From: DATDCV01 sp036524155
GTDB taxonomy: Bacteria > Verrucomicrobiota > Verrucomicrobiia > Limisphaerales > UBA8199
Assembly (NCBI GenBank): GCA_036524155.1
Contig: DATDCV010000137.1
Location: 1-40,763, forward strand
Length of the DNA stretch: 40,763 nt
Direction of reading: 5' to 3'
Part shown: positions 32,401-39,957 of the stretch, one piece after another
Layout of the letters: every line of letters begins with the position of its first letter
How positions within the stretch are numbered: the stretch's first letter is position 1
Program-made: the position numbers and the translations under genes
The notes under the pieces: generated by a model
Database searches by the model: none
Told to the model about the DNA's origin: nothing
The model's input: the letters and a program-made list of their open reading frames with translations, nothing else

Positions 32401-34403
32401 GCGGGAACGGAGCACCCCGGGGCTCACCGTTGCGGCACGACGACGCGGTGTTAACCGTGCGATTCAGCCCAGACGGCGCCGTTCTGGCCACGGGCAGCGC
32501 CGACAAAACCGCGCGGTTGTGGAAGGTGGCGACCGGGCAGCTCCTGGCCGCCCCGCTCCAACACGGTGACTGGGTGCTGGCGGCCGAATTCAGCCTAGAC
32601 GGCCAGCGCGTGGTGACCGCCTCGAAGGACGGCACGGCGCAAGTTTGGGACGCGGCGACAGGCGACCGGCTGGGCCCACCGCTCCGGCACCAGGCCCCCG
32701 TCTGTTCGGCGCGGTTCAGCCCCAACGGCGAGTGGGTGGTCACCGCCTCGGAGGACAAAACCGCCCAGGTCTGGGAGACACGCACCGGCCGCAGAGTCGG
32801 GGAACCCTTGAGCCACCAAGGGAAAGTTTCCTCGGTCATGTTTTGTCCCGAAGGCAAACGTGTGCTCACCGCGGCGAACGACGGCACCGCCGCTTTGTGG
32901 GACGCGCGCAGCGGGGCGCCGCTCAGTTCGCCGTTCAAGCATGGCGGCCTGGTCTGGCTGGCTGAATTCAGTCCCGATGGACGCTGGATCGCCACTGCCG
33001 GCAACGGCCATTTCACCAAAACCTGGGGCACTGCCAGGTCTGTCGGGACAGCCCCCGACTGGCTCGCGCCATTGGCCGAGTCAGTAGTCGGTGAACGCAT
33101 CACTGCGGAGGGCTTGACCGAAGCCGTCGCGCCCGCTGAGTTTTTCAGCATCCGCGGGCAACTGACGGCCGTAGGTGGCGAGGATGAGTATGCGAGCTGG
33201 GCACGGTGGTTCCTGGCGGACCGGTCCGCACGGCCGGTCGCACCCGGAGCCGCCCGCACCGTCCGCGACCATGTGCAAAACCTTGTGGACCCGTGGCGCC
33301 TGCTTTTCAACACCTGGACCTATTGGCCGGAGTATCCGGAACGGCTGCGTTCGGCGGCCAGGCTGCAGCCCACTAACGCGCTCGTTTATTCCGAAATGGC
33401 ATCGCTGGGAGCGCTGGAACCGCTCACCAACCAGGCCCGCCAACTGCCCACCCTGGAATGGCTGACGGAGCGTGCCCTTTCGCTCGGGCCGGAACAGCCG
33501 AGGTCTTGGGCAGCACGGGGAATGTACTGTGCGGTAGCCGGCGAGACCAACGCCGCTCTCGCGGCCTTCGAGCGCGGGGCCCGTTTTTCCGCCAGAGACC
33601 CTCTGCTGTGGTTCGCCTGGGCGAAGCTGCTCGAACACCCCGCGCAATTCCAGGAGTGGTTCGCGCGGTTCACCAACGGCATCGCGGCGACATACGTCAT
33701 GATGCCTGAAGAACTACGCCCCTATGCCAGCGGTGGACGGTTCAGGCTGACCTGGAACATGAGCACGCAACACATGGCTGCCGTCATCGACCTTTCCGCC
33801 AGGAACTGGCTCCGGATCCCGCCGCGCCAACTGGATTGCCCGCCCGGTCTTCTGGACCTGGTTTCACCTCCACCGGTATTTAACGTTTTTTGGTGCAGCC
33901 TCGACCGATGCTGGATCTCACGCGAACCCACTCAGCTTGACCTCCGAAACCTGCCCCACGGGCGCACGGTGTTGGATGGAACCGAGTTCGATATCCGGTG
34001 TGTTCTGGGATGGAACTCAAGTCCCAAGGAGTGGATGCAAAGGAAACTCAGGGTTCGGGTCCGTCAGACCAGCCGCCGCCTTCACTTCCTGCACGCCACG
34101 GATTTGCCGGAACCGCCTGGCACCACCGTGGCTGCCTACGTAATTCACTACGCCGATGGGCAGCAGCACGAAGTCCCCGTCGTCTATGGCCGCGACACCC
34201 TGGCGTGGTTGCTCGAGGATGAGCCGCAGGCTCCCGACCGGGCCAAGGTGGCTTGGCGCTCCGACGCCGGCGGAGGCATCACCCTCCAACTGTACAAATT
34301 CACCTGGGAAAACCCGCGCCCGGACATCCCGATCCAAACTATCGATTTCACCTCGAAGGAGACCGACGCCGCGCCGTTTTTGGTGGCCCTCACAGCCGAG
34401 TGA
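29475..34403 (+). CDS. Giant membrane Ser/Thr protein kinase with 16 WD40-type repeats
   Basis: A 1642-residue protein. The N-terminal ~60 residues contain the LLSAHDQAGDFLE segment usual in planctomycete/verrucomicrobial kinases. The kinase domain (~78-370) has GEGGFG, K109 in VALKIVK, HRDLKPSN with catalytic D202, DFG at 223-225, GTPAYMSPEQ and SDIYSLGVLLYEL. A membrane helix lies at ~402-426. Outside it are 16 WD40-like units (~515-1190), each close to FSPDGxxVxTASxDxTARxWD. TPR-like helices follow (~1280-1400). The terminal ~200-residue beta-rich domain contains LDLRNLPHGRTVLDG, LHFLHATDLPEPPGTTVAAY and FTWENPRPDIP, found in other verrucomicrobial secreted proteins but unnamed to me. It probably senses an extracytoplasmic signal and acts with the sigma factor encoded 55 nt upstream. 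Confidence 0.93.
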   Translation: MSVEHERLKQILAEAVARKAPEERAAYLDAACAGDAQLRSQVEGLLSAHDQAGDFLEKSVLPQTEERIGEGPGTLIGRYKLLEQIGEGGFGVVFMAEQVEPIRRRVALKIVKPGMDTKQVIARFEAERQALAMMEHPNIARVFEAGATDTGRPYFVMELVHGVPLTQFCDANRLTPQERLRLFAKVCEAVQHAHQKGIIHRDLKPSNILVTLHDGKPVPKVIDFGTAKALQQPLTEKTLFTAYGKLIGTPAYMSPEQAEMSGLDVDTRSDIYSLGVLLYELLTGTTPFEAERLRTAAFAEMARIIREEEPPKPSTRVSTLGTRATWIATRRQADPALLRRTLQGDLDWILMKALEKDRSRRYQAASALAEDLERHLEHRPVQASPPGRIYLVRKFARRHRVGVVVTTSVTAALVMGLLVSTVGFIRANRERNRAIQAENLAQVHGQRLQATLHGLELKRARERFEQERAASGVALLAFLLRQQPDDWAVAEWLMNELTQRSFPLPVSPPFEHLDAVHLASFSPDGRRVLTASRNNRATIWESLAARAVAAPLQHDASLVRSTEFNGGLHPLHAAFSPDGRRVATGSVDNTARIWDAASGQPLTPPLAHSNWVTWVAFSPDGATLATACKDGSAHLWRVANGQLAGDLLAHTQWVNFVKFSPDGRYLITGSDDATARLWEAASARPVGTPLRHKFEVRDAAFSPDGRRAVTASNDKTAQLWDARTGEPMGPPIVHESLVFAVDFSPDGSLFATASNDRTARVWDGYDGTAVSRPIRHFDAVRSIRFSPEGERVVTASQDQTARVWDARSGEPLTEPLHHQGMVWSAEFSPDGDQVVTASSDKTVRIWDVRAGQALGQTFPCGNAVNSVHWAPDGQRVLTSTLFSADVWDANTGYPGTRGNSDLGPRQQICFARFSHDGQRLVASHENGTVRIWDGWAKRALTRRMRHDRPVRDVVFSPTGELLATACDDGAARLWDSGNGAPRGSPLRHDDAVLTVRFSPDGAVLATGSADKTARLWKVATGQLLAAPLQHGDWVLAAEFSLDGQRVVTASKDGTAQVWDAATGDRLGPPLRHQAPVCSARFSPNGEWVVTASEDKTAQVWETRTGRRVGEPLSHQGKVSSVMFCPEGKRVLTAANDGTAALWDARSGAPLSSPFKHGGLVWLAEFSPDGRWIATAGNGHFTKTWGTARSVGTAPDWLAPLAESVVGERITAEGLTEAVAPAEFFSIRGQLTAVGGEDEYASWARWFLADRSARPVAPGAARTVRDHVQNLVDPWRLLFNTWTYWPEYPERLRSAARLQPTNALVYSEMASLGALEPLTNQARQLPTLEWLTERALSLGPEQPRSWAARGMYCAVAGETNAALAAFERGARFSARDPLLWFAWAKLLEHPAQFQEWFARFTNGIAATYVMMPEELRPYASGGRFRLTWNMSTQHMAAVIDLSARNWLRIPPRQLDCPPGLLDLVSPPPVFNVFWCSLDRCWISREPTQLDLRNLPHGRTVLDGTEFDIRCVLGWNSSPKEWMQRKLRVRVRQTSRRLHFLHATDLPEPPGTTVAAYVIHYADGQQHEVPVVYGRDTLAWLLEDEPQAPDRAKVAWRSDAGGGITLQLYKFTWENPRPDIPIQTIDFTSKETDAAPFLVALTAE

Positions 34404-34791
34404 TCTCCCAGGCTTCCTGGCCGCCCGCATTCCGCATTTTACTCCAACCCGAGCCTTTCGCACCGGTCGGCTACGGCGAGATAGGGCACCTGCTCTGAGA
34501 GTCGAGGCGGCCCGATTTGGTCCATTGGTTGATTCGCCACTCCATCATTCCAATACCCCCCACTCCATTTTTTCTGCAAAATCTTGAAGCAAACCGGCCA
34601 AGATTCTCGCCTCTCTCTATTGGTAAGGCCCAGTGGGTCCTGGCCGGCGCAGTGAGGGGTCGCAGGGCGAACCTGCGCCGGCCTGTCCCGCGGTGGCGAG
34701 CCGAAGCAGTAGAAAAGGGCGCCCAGAAGTCAGACCGCGGAAAGAGTTACTTGGCAGAACTCAAAAAAAGAACAGTGAAAAACAGTGAACC
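34404..34791 (+). other. Gene-free region between the kinase gene and a truncated surface-protein gene
   Basis: This stretch of 388 bp has no supported gene. It contains copy B of the four-copy motif (34572-34630). It also holds a perfect 10-bp inverted repeat, GCCGGCGCAG (34643-34652) and CTGCGCCGGC (34673-34682), with a 20-nt loop. CATCATT and CCACTCC just before the motif recur before copy D near 39842-39866, so the similarity between the two upstream regions extends beyond the core motif. Confidence 0.6.
34572..34630 (+). promoter_or_regulatory. Four-copy motif, copy B
   Basis: A T-run with CTGCAAAATC leads to TTGAAGCAAACCGG (34584-34597) and CGCC at 34608, again 24 nt from the first T. 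CCAA (34598-34601) can pair with TTGG (34620-34623). Alternatively AATCTTG (34580-34586) pairs with CAAGATT (34599-34605). It precedes the truncated gene at 34792. Confidence 0.6.
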
Positions 34792-34950
34792 ATGAAGACC
34801 AGACAACTCACAACGCTTGCACTCGGGCTCGGATTCTTGATATCTGCGCTACTCGTTGCGCCCGCAACCCACGCAAAATCGCTGACCTGGACCGGTGGGG
34901 GCGCCACTGATCGCTGGGGCAATAGCGCTAACTGGGGTGGCCAAGGGATT
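34792..34950 (+). pseudogene. 5' fragment of a beta-strand-repeat surface-protein gene
   Basis: The first ~53 codons encode a good signal peptide (MKTRQLTTLALGLGFLISAL, ending near THA). Next come SLTWTGGGATDRWGNSANWG and GQGIP, the typical opening of autotransporter-associated beta-strand-repeat proteins, parallel to HTWRGTIDGNWSTPGNWSSG in the intact gene at 35145. Homology then stops at 34951, exactly where the T-run of motif copy C begins. The open frame runs on to 35106 through leader DNA without protein-like character. This is best read as a paralogue cut short by recombination at the motif. A small expressed peptide cannot be excluded. Confidence 0.7.
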
Positions 34951-35007
34951 CCGGTTTTTTCAGAAATCTTGAGGCAAACCAACAAAGGATTTCGCCACTA
35001 CCCAATA
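34951..35007 (+). promoter_or_regulatory. Four-copy motif, copy C (upstream of the 1527-residue surface protein)
   Basis: GTTTTTTCAGAAATC leads to TTGAGGCAAACC (34969-34980) and CGCC at 34993, 24 nt from the first T. The loop CGCCACTA is shared exactly with copy D. The gene it would serve starts at 35145. Confidence 0.6.
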
Positions 35008-35099
35008 GAAATCCTTTGCGGTACAGAGAGGTCCCAGGATGGGCAGCTTCTCAAGGCAGGTCGTGCGCGTGAGGGTCACCGCAAAGGCTGCAACGACCT
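34983..35099 (+). promoter_or_regulatory. Structured leader with competing stems before the surface-protein gene
   Basis: CAAAGGATTTC (34983-34993) pairs perfectly with GAAATCCTTTG (35008-35018). The overlapping CCTTTGCGGT (35013-35022) instead pairs perfectly with ACCGCAAAGG (35078-35087). AGGTCGT (35058-35064) in that loop can pair with ACGACCT (35093-35099), giving a pseudoknot topology. The two uses of CCTTTG exclude each other, as in attenuators or riboswitches. No known class was recognised. Confidence 0.5.
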
Positions 35100-35144
35100 A
35101 GCATGAATAGCAATAAACAGGAAACCTAAGTACCTGGAGGAATT

Positions 35145-38100
35145 ATGAACCACAAGACAACGCCCCATGGAACGTCCACTGACTTTCAGAGAAAGTTGAG
35201 TGTTTTCGGCGGCCTCAACTCAAGTATTCCACTCCTGGTGGCGTGTCTCATCGGCTTGAGTTTCATTTGGCCCGACTTTGCCCGAGCCGATAACCATACA
35301 TGGAGAGGAACCATTGACGGCAACTGGAGCACGCCCGGCAATTGGAGCAGCGGAGTCGCTCCCAGTGCGGGAGATGTTCTTGTGTTTCCTCGGCTGACGG
35401 TGGCGCCTCTTCGATACCAGGTCACGAATAACTACGCCGTTGGCACCAGCTTCCGTTCTGTTGTTCTTCAGGGCCCCGGATACCAACTTCGTGGAAACGC
35501 GGTTTTGTTGACCTCGAGTCTTCTTTCCACGAACGCCGGCAAAACGGGGACTAACACCGTCCGTATCGACTTAGGGCTCGCCTCCATTTCCGTAGGGATC
35601 ACAAATGTGGCTGGAACGCTGGAGATCTATGGGAATGTAGGCTTTACATTATCGGCCGCGACGCGGCAGGCATTGGATATCGTTTCGGAGGACACGACGC
35701 GCGTTTATGGTCAGCTTTCAGGTTCCAGCTACAAACAGGTCTTGAAATACGGTCCTGATGCGCTGGAGTTGCGCGGGACCCTCGCAAATACGTTAGCTGG
35801 TCGCCTGACTGTGCACGAGGGCAGTGTGCTGCTTTGTAAGCCAACGGGTGTTGCGGCGGTGGCGGGGCCACTAACCATCGGCCGTTCAGGCGGCAGCGCG
35901 GCGACGGTGCGGCTTTTGCTTGATGGCCAGATCGGTGACAACGTCTCGGTGAGCATCAATGACTCCGGTTCGCTGGATTTGCACGGGTTCAACGATGCGA
36001 TCGGCCCCTTGACGATGCAAGGCGGCGTCATCAACAATACCAGCACCGGCACGCTGACGCTGAACGGCGACGTCACTGCCTCCACGGCTGTCGCGGTCGT
36101 CTATGGCAACGTGAATCTCGGTGCCAGCCCGCGCACGTTCACAGTCGCCGACCCCAACCCGTCGGGCGCGGACTTCGCCATCGTAGGCAATGTGAGCGGT
36201 GGGCCCGCCGCTCCTGGGACCGCCTTGAGGAAGCTCGGCAGCGGCGAGATGTGGCTGGAAGGCGACAATACGTTTGGCGGCGAGATCGTGGTGGATGAAG
36301 GACAGTTGACGGCAGCTTACTCCCCCTCGGCTTTGGGCAGCACCGTCGGCGGAACCACAGTCAACAATAGCGCCTTCCTGGCCCTTGTTGCCACGAGCGT
36401 GGGCAGCGAACACCTGACGCTCAACTCGACTAACCCCTCCGGCGCGCTGGTATCCTGGGTCAGCCCCTGCGCTTTCGCCGGCGACATTTACCTTTCGATT
36501 CCGGCGGTCATCGCGGCACATCCTGACCTGACGCTCGGTGGCGTGATCTCCGGTCCGGGCGGTTTCACCAAAATTGGGGCAGGCACCCTGGTCTTGGCGG
36601 GTTCCACCGCAAACACTTACCTCGGCAATACCTTCGTCAACGAAGGGGTGCTCGAACTAGCCAAATCGCAGGCGATTGTGCACGGCACCTTGACCATCGG
36701 TGACGGCTTGGGCGGGCAATACGCGGATATCGTGCGCGAGACGCAGGATGATGCAATTGCCAGCGACGCGGGAGGGGTCAGCGTCGCGATCCGATCTTCC
36801 GGTCTGCTGGATTTGAACAACCATCGTGATAAGGTCGGTCCTTTGGAAGTGGACTCTGCTACTATTCGGACGGGAGCTACCGGGGTGCTCTGGCCTTACG
36901 AGTCTGTGAACATGAGCGCGGGTTCCATCGAGGGCAATCTGGTCCTAAATTCCGCGTGCACGTTTAACGTAACGAACATCCTGTTGATGTTCGCCCAGAT
37001 ATCCGGCGAGGGGACCCTCACCAAGACGGGCGCAGGCGAAATGAAGTTTTTCGGTGGCAAGACCTATTCTGGTCTAACGGTGGTCCAGGGTGGCCGTCTG
37101 GTTATAGAACACCCCTTGGGATTGGGAACAACCGCCCAGGGTACTGTGGTGAGCAACGGTGCCAGTCTCGTCATTAGCGTCTTTTCAATCACTAATGAGG
37201 CTCTGGTGCTGGACGGTGGTGTTTTGTCTGTTGAACCCTTTCACGACACCTTCTGGGTCGGACCGGTTACTCTGACCCAGGAGAGTGTCGTTGAAGTGCG
37301 TTATTCCTCCGACGAGACTCTCCATATCATCGGACCGATTACTGGTTCGGGTGGGGTCACTAAGACAGGTCTCGGCACACTGTGTTTCGAGGGGGGTAGC
37401 GCCAACACCTATAGCGGTACCACGCGGGTCAACTTTGGCACCCTGGTGCTAAATAAATCCATTTCCAACGGCACGATCCCCGGCGATTTGATCGTCGGCG
37501 ACAGCTCCGGCCCAGCCAATGATGCCGTCGTGCGTTTGGTCCGCGCCAACCAGATTGCCGACACTTCGAATGTGACAATCAACGATGACGGCTTGCTGGA
37601 GTTGGCGGTGGGTCCCGACTCCATTAATGAACTGCGCGGAACCGGCCATGTGAACCTGAACGATTTCCTGGTGCTGGGCTGGAGCAATGGCTCGTCCACT
37701 TTTGGCGGAATCGTATCCGGCCCGGGTGGGATCGAGAAACGGGGAACAGGCACCATCACGCTGACTGGGGCGAACACCTACACAAATGCAACTCTTGCAT
37801 CGGTCGGCACGCTCGTGATCAACGGCTACCAGCCCCAAAGCCCCGTCACGGTCGGGCGCGATGGCACGCTTAGCGGGTATGGCACTGTCGGCGCTCTTGT
37901 CGCTAATGGCAATGTCTCGCCCGGGTGGGTTCTCGGCACCCTCCGTTGCGATAACCTCAACTTTTCATCTACCGGCAACTTCTTCGTCGAACTGCGGCCC
38001 GGAATTGCTTACGACCAACTTAACGTCGCGGGCACGATCGACCTCGGCAGCACGGTGCTGCACGTTATGTGCTTATCCGGCCAAGAAATGCGCATCGGTG

Positions 38101-39728
38101 ACCAGTTCTTCATCATCAACAACGATGGCGCCGAGGCCATCACGGGCACGTTCCTGGATTTGCCCAACGGAGCCAGTTTCTCGGCCTCCGGTTTCCGTTT
38201 CCGCATCAACTACAATGGCGGCACCGGCAACGATGTCGTGCTGACGGTCGTCGGCCTTCCGGCGGCCCAAATCGGGAGCGCGGTGACGACGGGCAACGGG
38301 AACCACGCCATTGATCCGAACGAGTGCAACCTTTTGTCACTCGTGATCTCGAACCAGACGGCTACCCCGATGACCGGCCTAACGGCCACCCTTTCGACCG
38401 CAAATGCCGGGGTGATGATCACGCAGCCTTATTCGGAATATCCAGACGCGCCGGCTTCAGGCAATCGCACGAACCTAACGCCGTTCCAAATTGCCACGCT
38501 GCCGAGCTTTGCTTGCGGCGCGGATGTCAACCTGGAGCTGATCGTAAATTCAACCAGCCATGGCAGCTTCGTTGTGCCCGTCGTGCTTCCCAGCGGCGAA
38601 CCCGAGGCTTCGCCCTTGCGCTATGACGCAGGCACGACCGTCAATATCCCCGATATCGGGACCGTCGAGTCCACCACCCTTGTTGCCGGGTTTCCCGGTC
38701 CCCTCAAGAAAGTGGCGGTGTCGTTGTGGCTCACGCACCCGGTCGACGCGGACCTGAGCCTGTCTCTAATCAGCCCGGACGGCGTCGTGGTGGATTTAAG
38801 CTCGGGCAACGGCAGTGGCGCTGACTTTGGCAGCGCTTGCTCGCCCGAGGAGAGTCGAACCACCTTTGACGACTTGGGGCCGGTCGCCATAACGGGCGGC
38901 AGCCCGCCGTTCATGGGGACGTTCAGGCCGGAAGGGTACCTGGCCGCTTGCGTCGGCGGAACCGCAAACGGGAACTGGCGACTGCGGGTCACCGACAACA
39001 ACGGCGGGACCTTGGGTGCGTTGCGATGCTGGTCCTTGTTCCTTTACCCGACCGCCTGCGCACCCGGCAGCGGCTTTTGCGACACTTGCTTGGCGGGCAT
39101 CCACGGCGAAATCACGGCCACTGACCCCGTGCAGACTGGTCAGACAGGCAGCGACAACGTGCAAGCCAGTTGCGCCTCACCAAAACAGTGGGCCGGTTCC
39201 CATGGCGGCCTTTACCACTACGACCTTTTCACGTTCACGAACGCCTCGGCTGCCGACGCCTGCGTGACGGTGCATTTGCAGTCCGCAAGCGATGTCATGG
39301 CCGTCGCTTACCGGGGCACGAACGATCCAACAATGGTCGGTCTTAGATACCTCGGCGATGCAGGAAACAGCACGCTGTCCAGTTTTGGTCACACGGCCTT
39401 CTCGTGCAGTGTTCCAGCCGGGTGGAACCTCGATGTCGTGGTCCACGAGGTTCAGCCCGACTCAGGCACGCTTCCTTACACGCTTTATGTGAGCGGCTTG
39501 CCGTGTCCTCCGCCGACGCTCGTTATCGAGCCCGCAGGTGTGCCGGCTAAAGCTCGCTTGCACTGGCCCACCTGGGCTGGGGAATACACACTCGACGCCG
39601 CCAGCTCCTTGGCAGCGTCTGCTTGGGAGCCCGACCCCAGCGAACCCATCGCTGGCCTCGGCAGGTATAACGTCACCAATGATGTGACCGGCACTAACCG
39701 CTTCTACCGGTTGCATCGCCAGCAATGA
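35145..39728 (+). CDS. Large secreted autotransporter-associated beta-strand-repeat protein with P/Homo-B domain
   Basis: A 1527-residue protein with a strong ribosome site (GGAGG, four bases before ATG 35145). A long signal peptide ends near FARA (~49). The opening HTWRGTIDGNWSTPGNWSSG is followed by at least five TIGR02601-like strands of the pattern ISGPGGFTKIGAGTLVLAGS / NTYLGNTFVNEGVLELAKS (~350, 467, 620, 730, 854), predicting a beta-helix. After a linker, residues ~1160-1300 form a proprotein-convertase P domain (VAVSLWLTHPVDADLSLSLI, FRPEGYLAACVGGTANGNW). A cysteine-containing region and a terminal module ending NRFYRLHRQQ follow. No C-terminal beta-barrel translocator or PEP-CTERM anchor is seen, so export past the outer membrane must use another route. 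Probably a surface or matrix protein. Confidence 0.87.
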   Translation: MNHKTTPHGTSTDFQRKLSVFGGLNSSIPLLVACLIGLSFIWPDFARADNHTWRGTIDGNWSTPGNWSSGVAPSAGDVLVFPRLTVAPLRYQVTNNYAVGTSFRSVVLQGPGYQLRGNAVLLTSSLLSTNAGKTGTNTVRIDLGLASISVGITNVAGTLEIYGNVGFTLSAATRQALDIVSEDTTRVYGQLSGSSYKQVLKYGPDALELRGTLANTLAGRLTVHEGSVLLCKPTGVAAVAGPLTIGRSGGSAATVRLLLDGQIGDNVSVSINDSGSLDLHGFNDAIGPLTMQGGVINNTSTGTLTLNGDVTASTAVAVVYGNVNLGASPRTFTVADPNPSGADFAIVGNVSGGPAAPGTALRKLGSGEMWLEGDNTFGGEIVVDEGQLTAAYSPSALGSTVGGTTVNNSAFLALVATSVGSEHLTLNSTNPSGALVSWVSPCAFAGDIYLSIPAVIAAHPDLTLGGVISGPGGFTKIGAGTLVLAGSTANTYLGNTFVNEGVLELAKSQAIVHGTLTIGDGLGGQYADIVRETQDDAIASDAGGVSVAIRSSGLLDLNNHRDKVGPLEVDSATIRTGATGVLWPYESVNMSAGSIEGNLVLNSACTFNVTNILLMFAQISGEGTLTKTGAGEMKFFGGKTYSGLTVVQGGRLVIEHPLGLGTTAQGTVVSNGASLVISVFSITNEALVLDGGVLSVEPFHDTFWVGPVTLTQESVVEVRYSSDETLHIIGPITGSGGVTKTGLGTLCFEGGSANTYSGTTRVNFGTLVLNKSISNGTIPGDLIVGDSSGPANDAVVRLVRANQIADTSNVTINDDGLLELAVGPDSINELRGTGHVNLNDFLVLGWSNGSSTFGGIVSGPGGIEKRGTGTITLTGANTYTNATLASVGTLVINGYQPQSPVTVGRDGTLSGYGTVGALVANGNVSPGWVLGTLRCDNLNFSSTGNFFVELRPGIAYDQLNVAGTIDLGSTVLHVMCLSGQEMRIGDQFFIINNDGAEAITGTFLDLPNGASFSASGFRFRINYNGGTGNDVVLTVVGLPAAQIGSAVTTGNGNHAIDPNECNLLSLVISNQTATPMTGLTATLSTANAGVMITQPYSEYPDAPASGNRTNLTPFQIATLPSFACGADVNLELIVNSTSHGSFVVPVVLPSGEPEASPLRYDAGTTVNIPDIGTVESTTLVAGFPGPLKKVAVSLWLTHPVDADLSLSLISPDGVVVDLSSGNGSGADFGSACSPEESRTTFDDLGPVAITGGSPPFMGTFRPEGYLAACVGGTANGNWRLRVTDNNGGTLGALRCWSLFLYPTACAPGSGFCDTCLAGIHGEITATDPVQTGQTGSDNVQASCASPKQWAGSHGGLYHYDLFTFTNASAADACVTVHLQSASDVMAVAYRGTNDPTMVGLRYLGDAGNSTLSSFGHTAFSCSVPAGWNLDVVVHEVQPDSGTLPYTLYVSGLPCPPPTLVIEPAGVPAKARLHWPTWAGEYTLDAASSLAASAWEPDPSEPIAGLGRYNVTNDVTGTNRFYRLHRQQ

Positions 39729-39933
39729 GCGGCGGGCAGGGAAGGCCTTTCCGGCTGAATCGTTGCCCTCAGCCAGGGCCTGCCGGGCGAGGCTCTGTTC
39801 GCACAGTCACGCGCCGGCTGAGGCTGGGCGAGCCTGCATCCCATCATTAGGACATTCCGCCACTCCGTCTTTTTCAGAAATCTTGAAGCAAACCGGCCAA
39901 AAATCTCGCCACTATTGGATGACAGGGCAAACC
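39729..39933. other. Intergenic region before the final gene
   Basis: About 205 bp without a gene. It contains GC-rich inverted segments after the stop (for example GCCTGCCGGGCGAGGC) that may terminate the large transcript, and motif copy D at 39867-39918. Confidence 0.45.
39867..39918 (+). promoter_or_regulatory. Four-copy motif, copy D (upstream of the YadA-like gene)
   Basis: CGTCTTTTTCAGAAATC leads to TTGAAGCAAACCGG (39883-39896) and CGCC at 39907, 24 nt from the first T. CCAA (39897-39900) can pair with TTGG (39915-39918) around loop AAATCTCGCCACTA. It lies 16-40 nt before the candidate starts at 39934 and 39958. Confidence 0.6.
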
Positions 39934-39957
39934 ATGTTCAACAAACAGAGACAAGAT

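Noticed and set aside
31020..33040. Regularly spaced repeats that might suggest a CRISPR array or satellite
   Set aside because: They are diverged WD40 codons at ~120-nt spacing inside an open frame, not identical short repeats with spacers.
34969..35110. Possible cyclic-di-GMP-I riboswitch (GGCAAACC ... CGCAAAGGCTGC) before the 35145 gene
   Set aside because: The two boxes are about 110 nt apart, not on one short hairpin, and the tetraloop-receptor arm of that class is not present.
39919..39940. GACAGGGCAAACCATG resembling the start of a cyclic-di-GMP-I aptamer
   Set aside because: There is no room for the rest of the aptamer before the coding sequence, and no matching downstream boxes.
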